From positions 306,318 to 370,317 of the forward strand of contig NZ_JAACFU010000009.1 of the NCBI RefSeq assembly GCF_029051725.1: a stretch of DNA of 64,000 bases. The letters are read 5' to 3'. This DNA is from Bradyrhizobium sp. CSS354 (GTDB lineage: Bacteria; Pseudomonadota; Alphaproteobacteria; Rhizobiales; Xanthobacteraceae). The notes under the pieces were generated by a model. The model did not search any database. It was not told the origin of the DNA and saw nothing but the letters and a program-made list of their open reading frames with translations. A program made the position numbers and the translations under genes. Positions 25,230 to 33,807 of this stretch are shown here, piece by piece (within the stretch, counting starts at the first letter, position 1; each line of letters opens with the position of its first letter).

Positions 25230-25784
25230 TTATGTAGCGATCAATCGCGCGGCCGCCATCCGGACGCAAGCCTCGAACGCGGCCAGATCGTGCCAGACGT
25301 CGATCGGCATCTGCGCCGGCGTCACCAGCGGGCAACCATGCAGCTCCAGCGCGTGGATCATCATGAGATTGTCGACGAGGCCGAAATCCTCGACCGTCAG
25401 CCCCTGCGCATCGACCAGCCGCCCGTCCTCGGGCGTCACGTCCATGAAGCGACTGAGGCGGTCGGCATAGGCGGCGCCGTCATTGGAATAGGCGAGGCAG
25501 AACTTGCGGCGGCCGGCCATGTAGCCGAGCTCGTAGACGGTGCCGGGATCGGCGCCGGCGCCGCGGAACGGCGTGAGGTTGGCGATGATCGCATCGGCCG
25601 CGTCCATCATCGCCTCGTTGCCGCAAAAGATCTGGCGCGAGGCGTCGGGAGCGGCGAGGTCGATCTCGTTGTCGAGGGGATAGAGCCCGGTGAGGCCGTT
25701 CGCGGCACAAATCGCAGCCTTCTGCCGGCCGATCTCGACCGCATCTGGCAGGAACACGTCGGGACCTGCCAGATAGATCTTCAT
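25230..25784 (-). CDS. Nucleoside 2-deoxyribosyltransferase-like protein
   Basis: A 184-residue protein of the nucleoside 2-deoxyribosyltransferase (NDT) superfamily: starts MKIYLAGPDVF, has 'GLYPLDNEIDL', 'DAADAIIANLTPFRGAGADPG' and 'TVYELGYMAGRRKF' with the catalytic Glu. It could swap bases on deoxynucleosides or act as a nucleotide hydrolase. It lies 26 bp upstream of tlyA and 33 bp downstream of dxs, apparently one operon with them. Confidence 0.88.
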   Translation of the reverse strand: MKIYLAGPDVFLPDAVEIGRQKAAICAANGLTGLYPLDNEIDLAAPDASRQIFCGNEAMMDAADAIIANLTPFRGAGADPGTVYELGYMAGRRKFCLAYSNDGAAYADRLSRFMDVTPEDGRLVDAQGLTVEDFGLVDNLMMIHALELHGCPLVTPAQMPIDVWHDLAAFEACVRMAAARLIAT

Positions 25785-25817
25785 GAGAGCTGCTTCGCAG
25801 AAGGTCGAAGCTCGCTC

Positions 25818-27746
25818 TTAGGCGAGCTTGACCGTCTCGGCCTTGACGTCCTTGCCGAGCGCCTCGAACACCTTGGCGACGATGCCCTTGGCGTCGAGAC
25901 CGGCACGACCGTACATCGCCGCCGGGGTGTCGTGGTCCTGGAACACGTCGGGCAGCACCATGGTGCGGAACCGCACCAAGCCGCTGTCGAGCGCGCCCTG
26001 GTCGGTCAGGTACTGCGCGACATGCGAGCCGAAACCGCCGACCGAGCCTTCCTCGATCGTGATCAGGATCTCGTGGTCGCGCGCGAGCTTGAGCACAAGC
26101 TCGGTGTCCAGCGGCTTCATGAAGCGCGCATCCGCGATCGTGGTCGAAAGGCCGTGGGCTGCGAGCTCGTCGGCGGCCTTCTCGCATTCGGCGAGGCGCG
26201 TGCCGAACGAGAGCAGGGCGATCTTGCTGCCCTGGCGGACGATGCGGCCCTTGCCGATCTCGAGCGGAACGCCGATCTCGGGCATCTCGATGCCGCGGCC
26301 TTCGCCGCGCGGATAGCGCAGCGAGCTCGGACGATCGTTGATCGCGACCTGGGTTGCGACCATGTGCACCAGCTCGGCTTCGTCAGCCGCGGCCATGATC
26401 ACCATGTTCGGCAGACAGCCGAGATAGGCGTTGTCGAACGAGCCGGCATGGGTGGCGCCGTCGGCGCCGACGAGGCCGGCGCGGTCGATGGCGAAGCGCA
26501 CGGGCAGGCTCTGGATCGCGACGTCATGCACGATCTGGTCGTAGCCGCGCTGCAGGAAGGTCGAGTAGATCGCGCAGAACGGCTTGTAGCCTTCGGTGGC
26601 CAGACCGGCGGCGAACGTCACTGCGTGCTGCTCGGCGATGCCGACGTCGAAGGTGCGGTCCGGGAACGCCTTGTTGAAGATGTCGACGCCGGTGCCGGAC
26701 GGCATCGCCGCGGTGATGGCGACGATCTTGTCGTCCTTCTCCGCTTCCTTGACGAGGCTCTGGCCGAACACGTTCTGATAGGCCGGCGCGTTCGGCTTGG
26801 ACTTGGCCTGGGTGCCGGTCGCGACGTCGAACTTGACGACGGCGTGGTATTTGTCGGCGGAAGCTTCCGCCGGGCCGTAGCCCTTGCCCTTCTGCGTCAC
26901 GACGTGAACCAGGATCGGGCCGGTCTCCATGTCGCGCACGTTCTTCAGCACGGGCAGGAGATGGTCGAGGTTGTGGCCGTCGATCGGGCCGACGTAATAG
27001 AAGCCGAGCTCCTCGAACAGCGTGCCGCCGTCCATCATGAAGCCGCGGGAATATTCCTCGACGCGGTTGGCGCGGCTGGCGATGATCTTGGGCAGGCGCT
27101 GGTTGATCTGCTTGGCCACATCGCGCAGCGTGCGATAGGTCTTGCCCGAGTAGAGCCGCGACAGATAGGCGCTCATCGCGCCGACCGGCGGCGCGATCGA
27201 CATGTCGTTGTCGTTGAGGATGACGATCAGGCGCGAGTTCATTGCACCCGCATTGTTCATGGCCTCATAGGCCATGCCCGCCGACATCGCGCCGTCACCG
27301 ATCACGGCGATAACGTTGTTCTTGCCGCCGGCGAGGTCGCGCGCGACCGCCATGCCGAGGCCCGCGGAGATCGAGGTCGAGGAATGCGCGGCGCCGAACG
27401 GATCGTAATCGCTCTCGCTGCGCTTGGTGAAGCCGGACAGGCCGCCGCCGGTGCGCAGCGTGCGGATGCGATCGCGCCGGCCGGTAAGGATCTTGTGCGG
27501 ATAGGCCTGGTGGCCGACGTCCCAGATCAGCCGGTCGCGCGGGGTGTCGAAGACGTAGTGGATCGCAGTGGTGAGCTCGACCACGCCGAGGCCTGCGCCG
27601 AAGTGACCGCCGGTCACCGAGACGGCATCGATGGTCTCCTGACGCAGCTCGTCGGCGACCTGGCGAACCTGCTCGATCTTGAGCTTGCGCAGGTCGTCCG
27701 GCGTCCGGATGGTGTCGAGAAGCGGCGTTTTACTATATGCGTTCAC
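25818..27746 (-). CDS. dxs: 1-deoxy-D-xylulose-5-phosphate synthase
   Basis: A 642-residue thiamine-diphosphate enzyme making DXP from pyruvate and glyceraldehyde 3-phosphate, the first step of the MEP isoprenoid route. The TPP site 'VIGDGAMSAGMAYEAMNNAG' and transketolase-like motifs ('GHQAYPHKILTGRRD', 'AEQHAVTFAAGLA', 'DRAGLVGADGATHAGSFD') are complete. I take the GTG at 27744-27746 (VNAYSK), with GGAAA just upstream; a TTG 12 bp earlier is also possible. It likely heads the operon dxs-NDT-tlyA-methyltransferase. Confidence 0.96.
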   Translation of the reverse strand: MNAYSKTPLLDTIRTPDDLRKLKIEQVRQVADELRQETIDAVSVTGGHFGAGLGVVELTTAIHYVFDTPRDRLIWDVGHQAYPHKILTGRRDRIRTLRTGGGLSGFTKRSESDYDPFGAAHSSTSISAGLGMAVARDLAGGKNNVIAVIGDGAMSAGMAYEAMNNAGAMNSRLIVILNDNDMSIAPPVGAMSAYLSRLYSGKTYRTLRDVAKQINQRLPKIIASRANRVEEYSRGFMMDGGTLFEELGFYYVGPIDGHNLDHLLPVLKNVRDMETGPILVHVVTQKGKGYGPAEASADKYHAVVKFDVATGTQAKSKPNAPAYQNVFGQSLVKEAEKDDKIVAITAAMPSGTGVDIFNKAFPDRTFDVGIAEQHAVTFAAGLATEGYKPFCAIYSTFLQRGYDQIVHDVAIQSLPVRFAIDRAGLVGADGATHAGSFDNAYLGCLPNMVIMAAADEAELVHMVATQVAINDRPSSLRYPRGEGRGIEMPEIGVPLEIGKGRIVRQGSKIALLSFGTRLAECEKAADELAAHGLSTTIADARFMKPLDTELVLKLARDHEILITIEEGSVGGFGSHVAQYLTDQGALDSGLVRFRTMVLPDVFQDHDTPAAMYGRAGLDAKGIVAKVFEALGKDVKAETVKLA

Positions 27747-28347
27747 GGCGATTTCCAATTTGTCAGCGCCGGAAGATCGTTCCGGTGCGCGATGGGTTTG
27801 CTCAATATCGGCGCAGCGCGAGTCCTTAAACCGTCGGAGCCACCTGCATGGGGCAAAGCCCCGTCTTCAAGCTTAGGTGAGCTTAAGTGCTCTCCGGTTC
27901 AGTCTCTGTGATCCCTGTCACTTAGATCGGCTTCGTCCATCCCAGCCAATTCATCAGCAGTTTGAAGCGCTTGTCGTCGGTAATCAGTGCCCACGCAAGG
28001 CTTACAAAAAGCCACACTCCGCGCAGCTTTACACCAAAGCTTGGGCCAAAGCCAACCCGCTCGGCCGATTACGGGCATGCACCTGCAACCCCCGGGCCAG
28101 AGTGGTTAATTCTGGCGCCAGCAGAAGGGTTCCAAGCCCGCTTGGCTCCTCGGCAGGTTTTGGCGGGTGGAAAGCTCTTTTACACGGGTTTCACAAGGGC
28201 CGAGGGGTCCCCGTGAGGGAGTTCCGTGATCTCTAGAGCGCCGGTTCCCCTGGACCCAAAGCAGCAGCAACTGCCCCGACGGCGGCATGCGAGCATGAAA
28301 AATTGCGGGTGGCCGATGCGTAAGAAGGGCGCCTTTGGAGGCCGCCC
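27747..28347. other. Intergenic region between xseB and dxs
   Basis: About 600 bases. It holds the dxs promoter region, a weak terminator-like hairpin just after xseB (28324-28347, AAGGGCG/CGCCCTT on the minus strand, followed by TTCTT), and no convincing gene. I looked for a 4.5S, 6S, tmRNA or RNase P pattern and found none. Confidence 0.5.
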
Positions 28348-28599
28348 TTACTGGACGTCGAGCGGCGCGGTGCCCGTGGCCTGGCCGCTGGCATCGGTGG
28401 TGATCTTGTCGACGCGCGCCTCGGCCTGGCGCAGCAACTCCTCGCAGCGGCGCTTCAGGGCCTCGCCGCGCTCGTAGATCGTCACGGATTCCTCGAGCGG
28501 CACCTTGCCGTCTTCGAGCCGCTTCACGATCGTTTCGAGCTCCTCGATGGCGCGTTCGAAGGTCAGCCTGGAGACGTCGATTTGGGTATTTTCGGCCAT
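28348..28599 (-). CDS. xseB: Exodeoxyribonuclease VII small subunit
   Basis: An 83-residue XseB: 'LTFERAIEELETIVKRLEDG' and 'VPLEESVTIYERGEALKRRCEELL' are the family signature helices. With XseA (not here) it forms the single-strand DNA exonuclease VII. The start at 28599 (MAENTQID) fits the family; the longer frame does not. It is 73 bp downstream of the deacetylase-family gene on the same strand. Confidence 0.94.
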   Translation of the reverse strand: MAENTQIDVSRLTFERAIEELETIVKRLEDGKVPLEESVTIYERGEALKRRCEELLRQAEARVDKITTDASGQATGTAPLDVQ

Positions 28600-28672
28600 A
28601 TAAGTTTCCGATTGCCCGATTCGCTTCACGTCGGAGAAAGCAAAGTTTTGCGGGCGCAATGTGGCGGGTGCG

Positions 28673-29602
28673 TCAAGCGCCCATCAGGGCGCCGACATGC
28701 GCCGTAACAGATTCTTTCAGTCCTTGCAGGTCGTAGCCGCCTTCGAGCACAGAAACAACGCGCCCCCCGGCGGTCTTGTCGGCGAGGTCCATCAGCTTGC
28801 GCGTCACCCAGGCATAATCCTCCGCGCGCAAATTCAGCGACGCCAGCGGATCGCGATAATGCGCGTCGAAGCCGGCAGAGATGACGAGCAGCTCCGGGCT
28901 GAATTTTTCGAGCTGCGGCAGGATCAAATTCTCGAACGCGATGCGGAATTCCGGCCCGCCGTCCTCGGAGGCGAGCGGCGCGTTGACGATGGTGTCGTGG
29001 TCGCCGCGCTCGCTCTTGGCGCCGGTGCCCGGAAACAGCGGCATCTGGTGCGTGGAGCAGTACATCACGGTCGGGTCCGACCAGAAGATGTCCTGCGTGC
29101 CGTTACCGTGATGCACGTCGAAATCGACGATGGCGGCGCGCGTGATGCCGTATTTGCGCTGCGCGTGACGCGCGGCGATTGCGGCGTTGTCGAAGAAGCA
29201 AAAGCCCATCGGCTTGCCGATCTCGGCATGGTGGCCGGGCGGGCGCACCGCGACGAAGGCGTTGCGATGCTCGCCCGCCATCACCGCTTCGGTCGCCGCG
29301 ACCGCGCCGCCGACGCCGCGCATCACCGCTTCCCACGTGCCCGGCGACATCGAGGTGTCGCCATCGATATAGACCAGTCCGCTGGTCGGCGCGATGTGGC
29401 GCAGCTCCGTGACGTAGTGCTCGTTGTGGCAGAGCGTGACGAGGTCGAGATCGCCCTCCGGCGCCTGGTCGCGCACCAGGAACTGGAAGCGCTCATGCGA
29501 GAGCGCCTCCTCCACCGCGCGCAGGCGGTCCGGCCTTTCAGGGTGTCCCGGCGGCGTGACGTGGTCGAGGCAGGCCTTGTGGGAGAGGAGAAGCGTACTC
29601 AT
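28673..29602 (-). CDS. Histone deacetylase family protein (class II-like)
   Basis: A 309-residue protein of the histone deacetylase/acetoin-utilisation/acetylpolyamine amidohydrolase group. Visible motifs: 'PPGHHAEIGKPMGFCFFDNAA' near the active site, 'VDFDVHHGNGTQDIFW' with the zinc ligands and catalytic His pair, and 'VSVLEGGYDL'. Probably a zinc-dependent deacetylase of polyamines or proteins. It is upstream of and probably co-transcribed with xseB. Confidence 0.9.
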   Translation of the reverse strand: MSTLLLSHKACLDHVTPPGHPERPDRLRAVEEALSHERFQFLVRDQAPEGDLDLVTLCHNEHYVTELRHIAPTSGLVYIDGDTSMSPGTWEAVMRGVGGAVAATEAVMAGEHRNAFVAVRPPGHHAEIGKPMGFCFFDNAAIAARHAQRKYGITRAAIVDFDVHHGNGTQDIFWSDPTVMYCSTHQMPLFPGTGAKSERGDHDTIVNAPLASEDGGPEFRIAFENLILPQLEKFSPELLVISAGFDAHYRDPLASLNLRAEDYAWVTRKLMDLADKTAGGRVVSVLEGGYDLQGLKESVTAHVGALMGA

Positions 29603-29735
29603 CAGTCGGCCTCATGGGATGCGGGCTCTCGACGTCGCTTGGCGCATCCGGCGCCAAAACGCAAATGCAAAACCCAATCTATGCGTTCCCCCGGGAATGG
29701 CAAAGGGTGGTCCGGACCGGTCCGTTTGATCCGGA

Positions 29736-31394
29736 TCAATTCACACGCAGGATGCGGCTCAGCGGCAGAGGCCCGACCGGTCCGTGCGCCCTGAAGAACG
29801 CGAACAGCGCGTCAGCGTCGTAGCCGCCATATTGCAGCCCCGTGCCCTGTTTGACGACCGTAAAGCCGTCGCCACCGACTGCGAGGTAATCGTTGAGGGT
29901 GACGCGGTAGCCGCTTCCGGCTTCGATCGTTCTGCCGTTCAGCGTCATCTTCTCGTTGATCACGCGCTCGCCGAATGGCTTCGCCGCATCCCAGGCGTAA
30001 CTGAACCCGTTCGAGACCTGGAGAATCCGCGGCCGCTTCGGATCGAGCCATTGCTGCTCCAGCATGTCCTTGAGCTGGCTGCCCGTGAGCGTCATGGTGA
30101 CAAGCCGGTTGCGGAATGGCTGGCTGGCGAAAACGTCGCCGAAGGTGATCGCGCCGTTCTCCTTCGGAATGATGTCGGTGCGGATGCCGCCGGGATTGGT
30201 GAACGCGATGACGGCCCCGCCGTCCTTGGCGTCCCTGGTCGCGGCGAGCTGCGCGTCCGCGATGACGTCGCCGAGCGCGCTTTCGCCGGCGTCGTTCGGC
30301 ACGCGTGACAGCGTCTGCGTCACCGATCCAGCCGGGCGATTGGCGATCGGCGCCGAAAGCTTGTCGTAGGCATCGATCAGTGCGGTCTGCTCGGGATCCT
30401 TTGGCAGTGACGCATTGGCGACGAGGACGTTCTCGGCCCTGGCGCTGATGACGTCGCGCGTTACAGGATCGAGCTTGAGGTCGATCGCAGTGACCAGGGT
30501 CCCGTATTTGTCGCCGCTGGTGACGAGCCGCCCGTCGACCTGGCAAACATAAGCACGATGCGTGTGGCCGCTGACGACGACGTCGACGGCGCGATCGAAT
30601 TTTTTCACGATGTCGACGATCGGCCCCGTAATGGCAGGGCATTCGTTGTAGTCGCCGGCCGGCTCGCCGCCCTGGTGGATCAGCACCACGATCGCCTCGA
30701 CCCCGCGCGCCTTCAGTTGCGGCACCAGCGCGTTCACCGTCTCGGCTTCGTCGCGGAATTCGAGGCCGGTGATGCCCGCGGGCGAGACGATGCCCGCGGT
30801 CTCCTTCAAGGTCAGCCCGATGAAGGCGATGGGGATGCCCTCGAATTCCCTGATCTCGTAAGGCGGCAGCACGCTCCTGCCGGTCGCGGTCTCGATGGTG
30901 GACGCCGCGAGATAATGGAATTTGGCGCCCGTAAAGGGATGCGGTGCCTGACAGCCGTCTACGGGATGACAACCCCCGTTCTGCATCCGCAACAGCTCGG
31001 TCTTGCCCTCGTCGAATTCGTGATTGCCGACCGAGGTGATCGCGAGCCCCATCATCGAGAGCGATTCGATCGAAGGCTCGTCGTGGAACATCGCCGACAG
31101 GAACGGGCTCGCGCCGATCAGGTCGCCGGCGGCGACGAAGATCGTGTTCTTGTGGCCCTCACGCAGCTGCTTCACCAGCGTCGCCATGTATTCGGCACCG
31201 CCGGCAGCCACCATCACCTTCCTGGACTTGTCCTCGGGATCGCTGATCCGGATGCCGTCCGGCGGCGGGCGAAGATTGCCGTGGAAATCGTTGATCGCGA
31301 GGATGCGCAGCTCGACGGGGGCAGCGGTTTGGGCGGACGCGGGCAGGGCGGCGAGCGCGAGCGAGAAGACGGTCAGGCGGAGAACATGTCGCAT
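29736..31394 (-). CDS. Periplasmic 5'-nucleotidase/metallophosphatase
   Basis: A 552-residue protein with a signal peptide (cleavage near PASAQTAA), an N-terminal calcineurin-like phosphoesterase domain ('LAINDFHGNL', 'GDLIGASP', 'GNHEFDEG', 'HTHRAYVC') and a C-terminal 5'-nucleotidase substrate domain ('NPGGIRTDIIP', 'GGDGFTV'). It hydrolyses nucleoside monophosphates or UDP-sugars in the periplasm. Full length, standing alone. Confidence 0.93.
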   Translation of the reverse strand: MRHVLRLTVFSLALAALPASAQTAAPVELRILAINDFHGNLRPPPDGIRISDPEDKSRKVMVAAGGAEYMATLVKQLREGHKNTIFVAAGDLIGASPFLSAMFHDEPSIESLSMMGLAITSVGNHEFDEGKTELLRMQNGGCHPVDGCQAPHPFTGAKFHYLAASTIETATGRSVLPPYEIREFEGIPIAFIGLTLKETAGIVSPAGITGLEFRDEAETVNALVPQLKARGVEAIVVLIHQGGEPAGDYNECPAITGPIVDIVKKFDRAVDVVVSGHTHRAYVCQVDGRLVTSGDKYGTLVTAIDLKLDPVTRDVISARAENVLVANASLPKDPEQTALIDAYDKLSAPIANRPAGSVTQTLSRVPNDAGESALGDVIADAQLAATRDAKDGGAVIAFTNPGGIRTDIIPKENGAITFGDVFASQPFRNRLVTMTLTGSQLKDMLEQQWLDPKRPRILQVSNGFSYAWDAAKPFGERVINEKMTLNGRTIEAGSGYRVTLNDYLAVGGDGFTVVKQGTGLQYGGYDADALFAFFRAHGPVGPLPLSRILRVN

Positions 31395-31467
31395 GGAACC
31401 AGACTAGTCGTTCCGCACGAAGATTTCACGAAAGTTCTCGCCGTCGCTCAGGGGCGCCGGATGGTAC

Positions 31468-32229
31468 CTACTTTTTCTTCTTCCTGTTCGCGAACGCGTT
31501 GAACGCGGCGGTGGCTTCTTCCGACTTCAGCCGCTCGCCGAACAAATGGGCCTCCTGGTCGATGCGGCGGGTAAGCTCTTCGGATGCGACGCGCAGCAAT
31601 TTGCGCGAGGTCGCCACCGCTTCGGCGGGGAGCCGGCAGATATCGCGCGCCACCTTGCGCGCCTCGACCTCGGTATGACCCGGCGAGACCACGGTGTTGA
31701 CGAAGCCGGCGGCATGCGCTTCCGCGGCCGTAAAAGTCCGTCCCATCACCAGCATCGCGAAGGCGCGCTGGTAACCCATCGTGTTCGGCATCAAGAGGCT
31801 GGACGCGCCGACCGGCACGAGCCCGAGATGGATGTAGGGTGCGGAGAAGGTTGCCGCGTTCGAGGCCAGCACATAGTCGCAATGGAACAGCATCACGGTG
31901 CCCATGCCGATCGACGCGCCATCCACGGCCGCGATCACCGGCTTGGCGTTGAGGGCGAGCGAATAGAGAAACTTGGCGCCGTCGGACAGCGTCTCGGGGC
32001 GCGACGTGTCGGCGTGCATGAAATCGTCGATGTCGTCGCCGGCGGTGAACACGCCGGAGCCCCCGGTGATGATCATGCAGCGGATCTCGGGATTGTTCTG
32101 CGCGGTGTCGATCGCGCGGCTCATCTCCCGATACATGTCCTGCGTGATCGCGTTCTTCTTGCTCGGACGGCGCAGGGTGATCACGCGCGTTCCGCGCTCT
32201 TCGGTGACGACGATATTGCCATTCGGCAT
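31468..32229 (-). CDS. Enoyl-CoA hydratase/isomerase family protein
   Basis: A 253-residue crotonase-fold protein. Oxyanion-hole motifs are seen in 'KKNAITQDMYREM' and 'VFTAGDDIDDFM', and 'VDGASIGMGTVMLFHCDY' carries the conserved Gly-rich turn. The C-terminus ends in a lysine run. Activity on unsaturated acyl-CoA is expected; the specific substrate is not known. ATG at 32227-32229 (MPNGNI). Confidence 0.9.
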   Translation of the reverse strand: MPNGNIVVTEERGTRVITLRRPSKKNAITQDMYREMSRAIDTAQNNPEIRCMIITGGSGVFTAGDDIDDFMHADTSRPETLSDGAKFLYSLALNAKPVIAAVDGASIGMGTVMLFHCDYVLASNAATFSAPYIHLGLVPVGASSLLMPNTMGYQRAFAMLVMGRTFTAAEAHAAGFVNTVVSPGHTEVEARKVARDICRLPAEAVATSRKLLRVASEELTRRIDQEAHLFGERLKSEEATAAFNAFANRKKKK

Positions 32230-32474
32230 GAGAGGCCCCTGCGGTCGCCGCGATACTGACATTGGCTAGACTCGCGAAACGTCAGCCTACATCATCTTGC
32301 AGGCGTGCCAATGCGCTCGCTCGACCTTTTGGGGACCGAATCGCGTGAGACGGGCGCATCAGCCCGCTGCTGTGTTACGCGTTGCAATAATTAGCTACCC
32401 ATTTTCGATTGAAAAACCCCTGGTTGTGGTGCACGATCGGCTCGCGCCGCTCCATTTGGCCGATTGCTCGATTG

Positions 32475-33716
32475 ATGATTGCCGCCACTTGTGTTGATGA
32501 ATCCTCGCTGCACTACCGCGGCTGGCGTGTCGTGCTGGCCTGCTTCCTGATGGCCTTCTTCATGTTCGGCTTCGGCCTGTACGGCCAGGGCGTCTATCTC
32601 GCCGAGCTCCAGCGCGCGCATGGCTGGCCGGGCACGCTGGTCTCTGCGGCCAGCACCTTCTCCTTTCTCCTGACTGCCGTCCTCGTCATCTTCACCGACG
32701 ATCTGCTCGCCCGCATCGGGCTGCGGTCGCTGATCCTGTGCGGCCTGTCGGCGCTCGGCGCCTCGACGGTGCTGCTGGCATTGCTGCAGACGCCCTGGCA
32801 GCTCTATCTTGCCTATGCGCTAATGTCGGTCGGCTGGACCGGCATGGGCACGGTGGTGATCGCGACGGTGCTGAACTCCTGGTTCGAACGGCGCCGCGGG
32901 CTTGCGCTCAGCCTCGCCTACAACGGCGCGACCTGCGGCGGCATCGTCCTCGTCCCGCTGCTGCTGTCGCTGAGCAGCAGCATCGGCTTCCGTTCAGCGA
33001 TGCTGGCGGCCACGCTAGCCATGGTGGTACTGGTGTTGCCGGTGGTGGTGATCTTCACCGGCTGGCGGGCCGAAATGCCGTCGCCGTCGGGCGGAGACTT
33101 GTCCGCTGGCGGCACCGCTGCGCCTGCGGTTCACTCGCGCAGGACGCTGCTCGCCAACGCGGCGTTCTGGACCATGGTGCTGCCGATCGCGATCGCGCTG
33201 CTGGCGCAGATGGGATTCATCATTCACCAGGTGACGTTCCTCGAACCGCTGATCGGCCGCGCCAGTGCTGGCCTTGCCGTCACCATCATGGCGGCGATGG
33301 CGGTGGTCGGGCGCCTGTCGCTCGGCCTGTTTGTGGACCGGCTCGATCCGCGGCTCGCCTGCGCGGCATCGATGACGAGCCAGGCGGCGGCGCTGTTTGT
33401 GATTCTGCAAAGCACGAACCCGACCGTGCTGCTCGTGTGCTGCGCCGTCTACGGCTTCTCGATCGGCAACATGATTACGTTCCCGCCGCTGATCATCCAT
33501 CGTGAGATCGGCGCGAGCGCCTTCGCCGCCGCGATGGGACTGGGCACCTCGATTAGCGGCATCGTCAGCGCCTTCGGCCCCGGCATCGTCGGCCTCGTGC
33601 GCAGCGTAACCGGCGATTACACGAGCGCGTTTGCGATGTGCGTGGTGCTCGATCTGGTGGCGGCGGGGATTGTGCTGTGGCGGCCGGGGAGACGTACGAA
33701 GCTCGCAGCTTCGTAG
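32475..33716 (+). CDS. MFS transporter
   Basis: A 413-residue membrane protein with 12 segments, beginning 'MIAATCVDESSLHYRGWRVV' and continuing with 'FGLYGQGVYLAELQRAHGW', typical of the oxalate/formate- and monocarboxylate-type MFS group. The ATG at 32475 is preferred to the upstream frame. Substrate unknown, perhaps a small organic acid. It converges with the acyl-CoA dehydrogenase, with a palindromic repeat between. Confidence 0.87.
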   Translation: MIAATCVDESSLHYRGWRVVLACFLMAFFMFGFGLYGQGVYLAELQRAHGWPGTLVSAASTFSFLLTAVLVIFTDDLLARIGLRSLILCGLSALGASTVLLALLQTPWQLYLAYALMSVGWTGMGTVVIATVLNSWFERRRGLALSLAYNGATCGGIVLVPLLLSLSSSIGFRSAMLAATLAMVVLVLPVVVIFTGWRAEMPSPSGGDLSAGGTAAPAVHSRRTLLANAAFWTMVLPIAIALLAQMGFIIHQVTFLEPLIGRASAGLAVTIMAAMAVVGRLSLGLFVDRLDPRLACAASMTSQAAALFVILQSTNPTVLLVCCAVYGFSIGNMITFPPLIIHREIGASAFAAAMGLGTSISGIVSAFGPGIVGLVRSVTGDYTSAFAMCVVLDLVAAGIVLWRPGRRTKLAAS

Positions 33717-33720
33717 CCCT

Positions 33721-33790
33721 GATGGAGCGCAGCGCAATCCGGGATTCGAGCCACGAACGATGAAGGCCCCGGATTGCGCTGCGCTCCATC
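33721..33790. repeat. Perfect 23-bp inverted repeat
   Basis: Arms at 33721-33743 (GATGGAGCGCAGCGCAATCC..) and 33768-33790 are perfect reverse complements with a 24-base loop. It is an extragenic palindrome of a type that recurs in Bradyrhizobium genomes and probably ends transcription of both convergent genes. Confidence 0.85.
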
Positions 33791-33807
33791 CGGGCCACGC
33801 GTCCCGC

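Noticed and set aside
25290..27911. An 873-codon open frame on the plus strand
   Set aside because: It lies antisense across dxs and the deoxyribosyltransferase-like gene. Its composition (His, Arg, Asp, Val rich, no family motifs) is that of a mirror frame in high-GC DNA.
28081..28270. A structural RNA (6S, 4.5S, tmRNA or RNase P) upstream of dxs
   Set aside because: Some hairpins can be drawn, but none of the conserved blocks of these RNAs is present on either strand.
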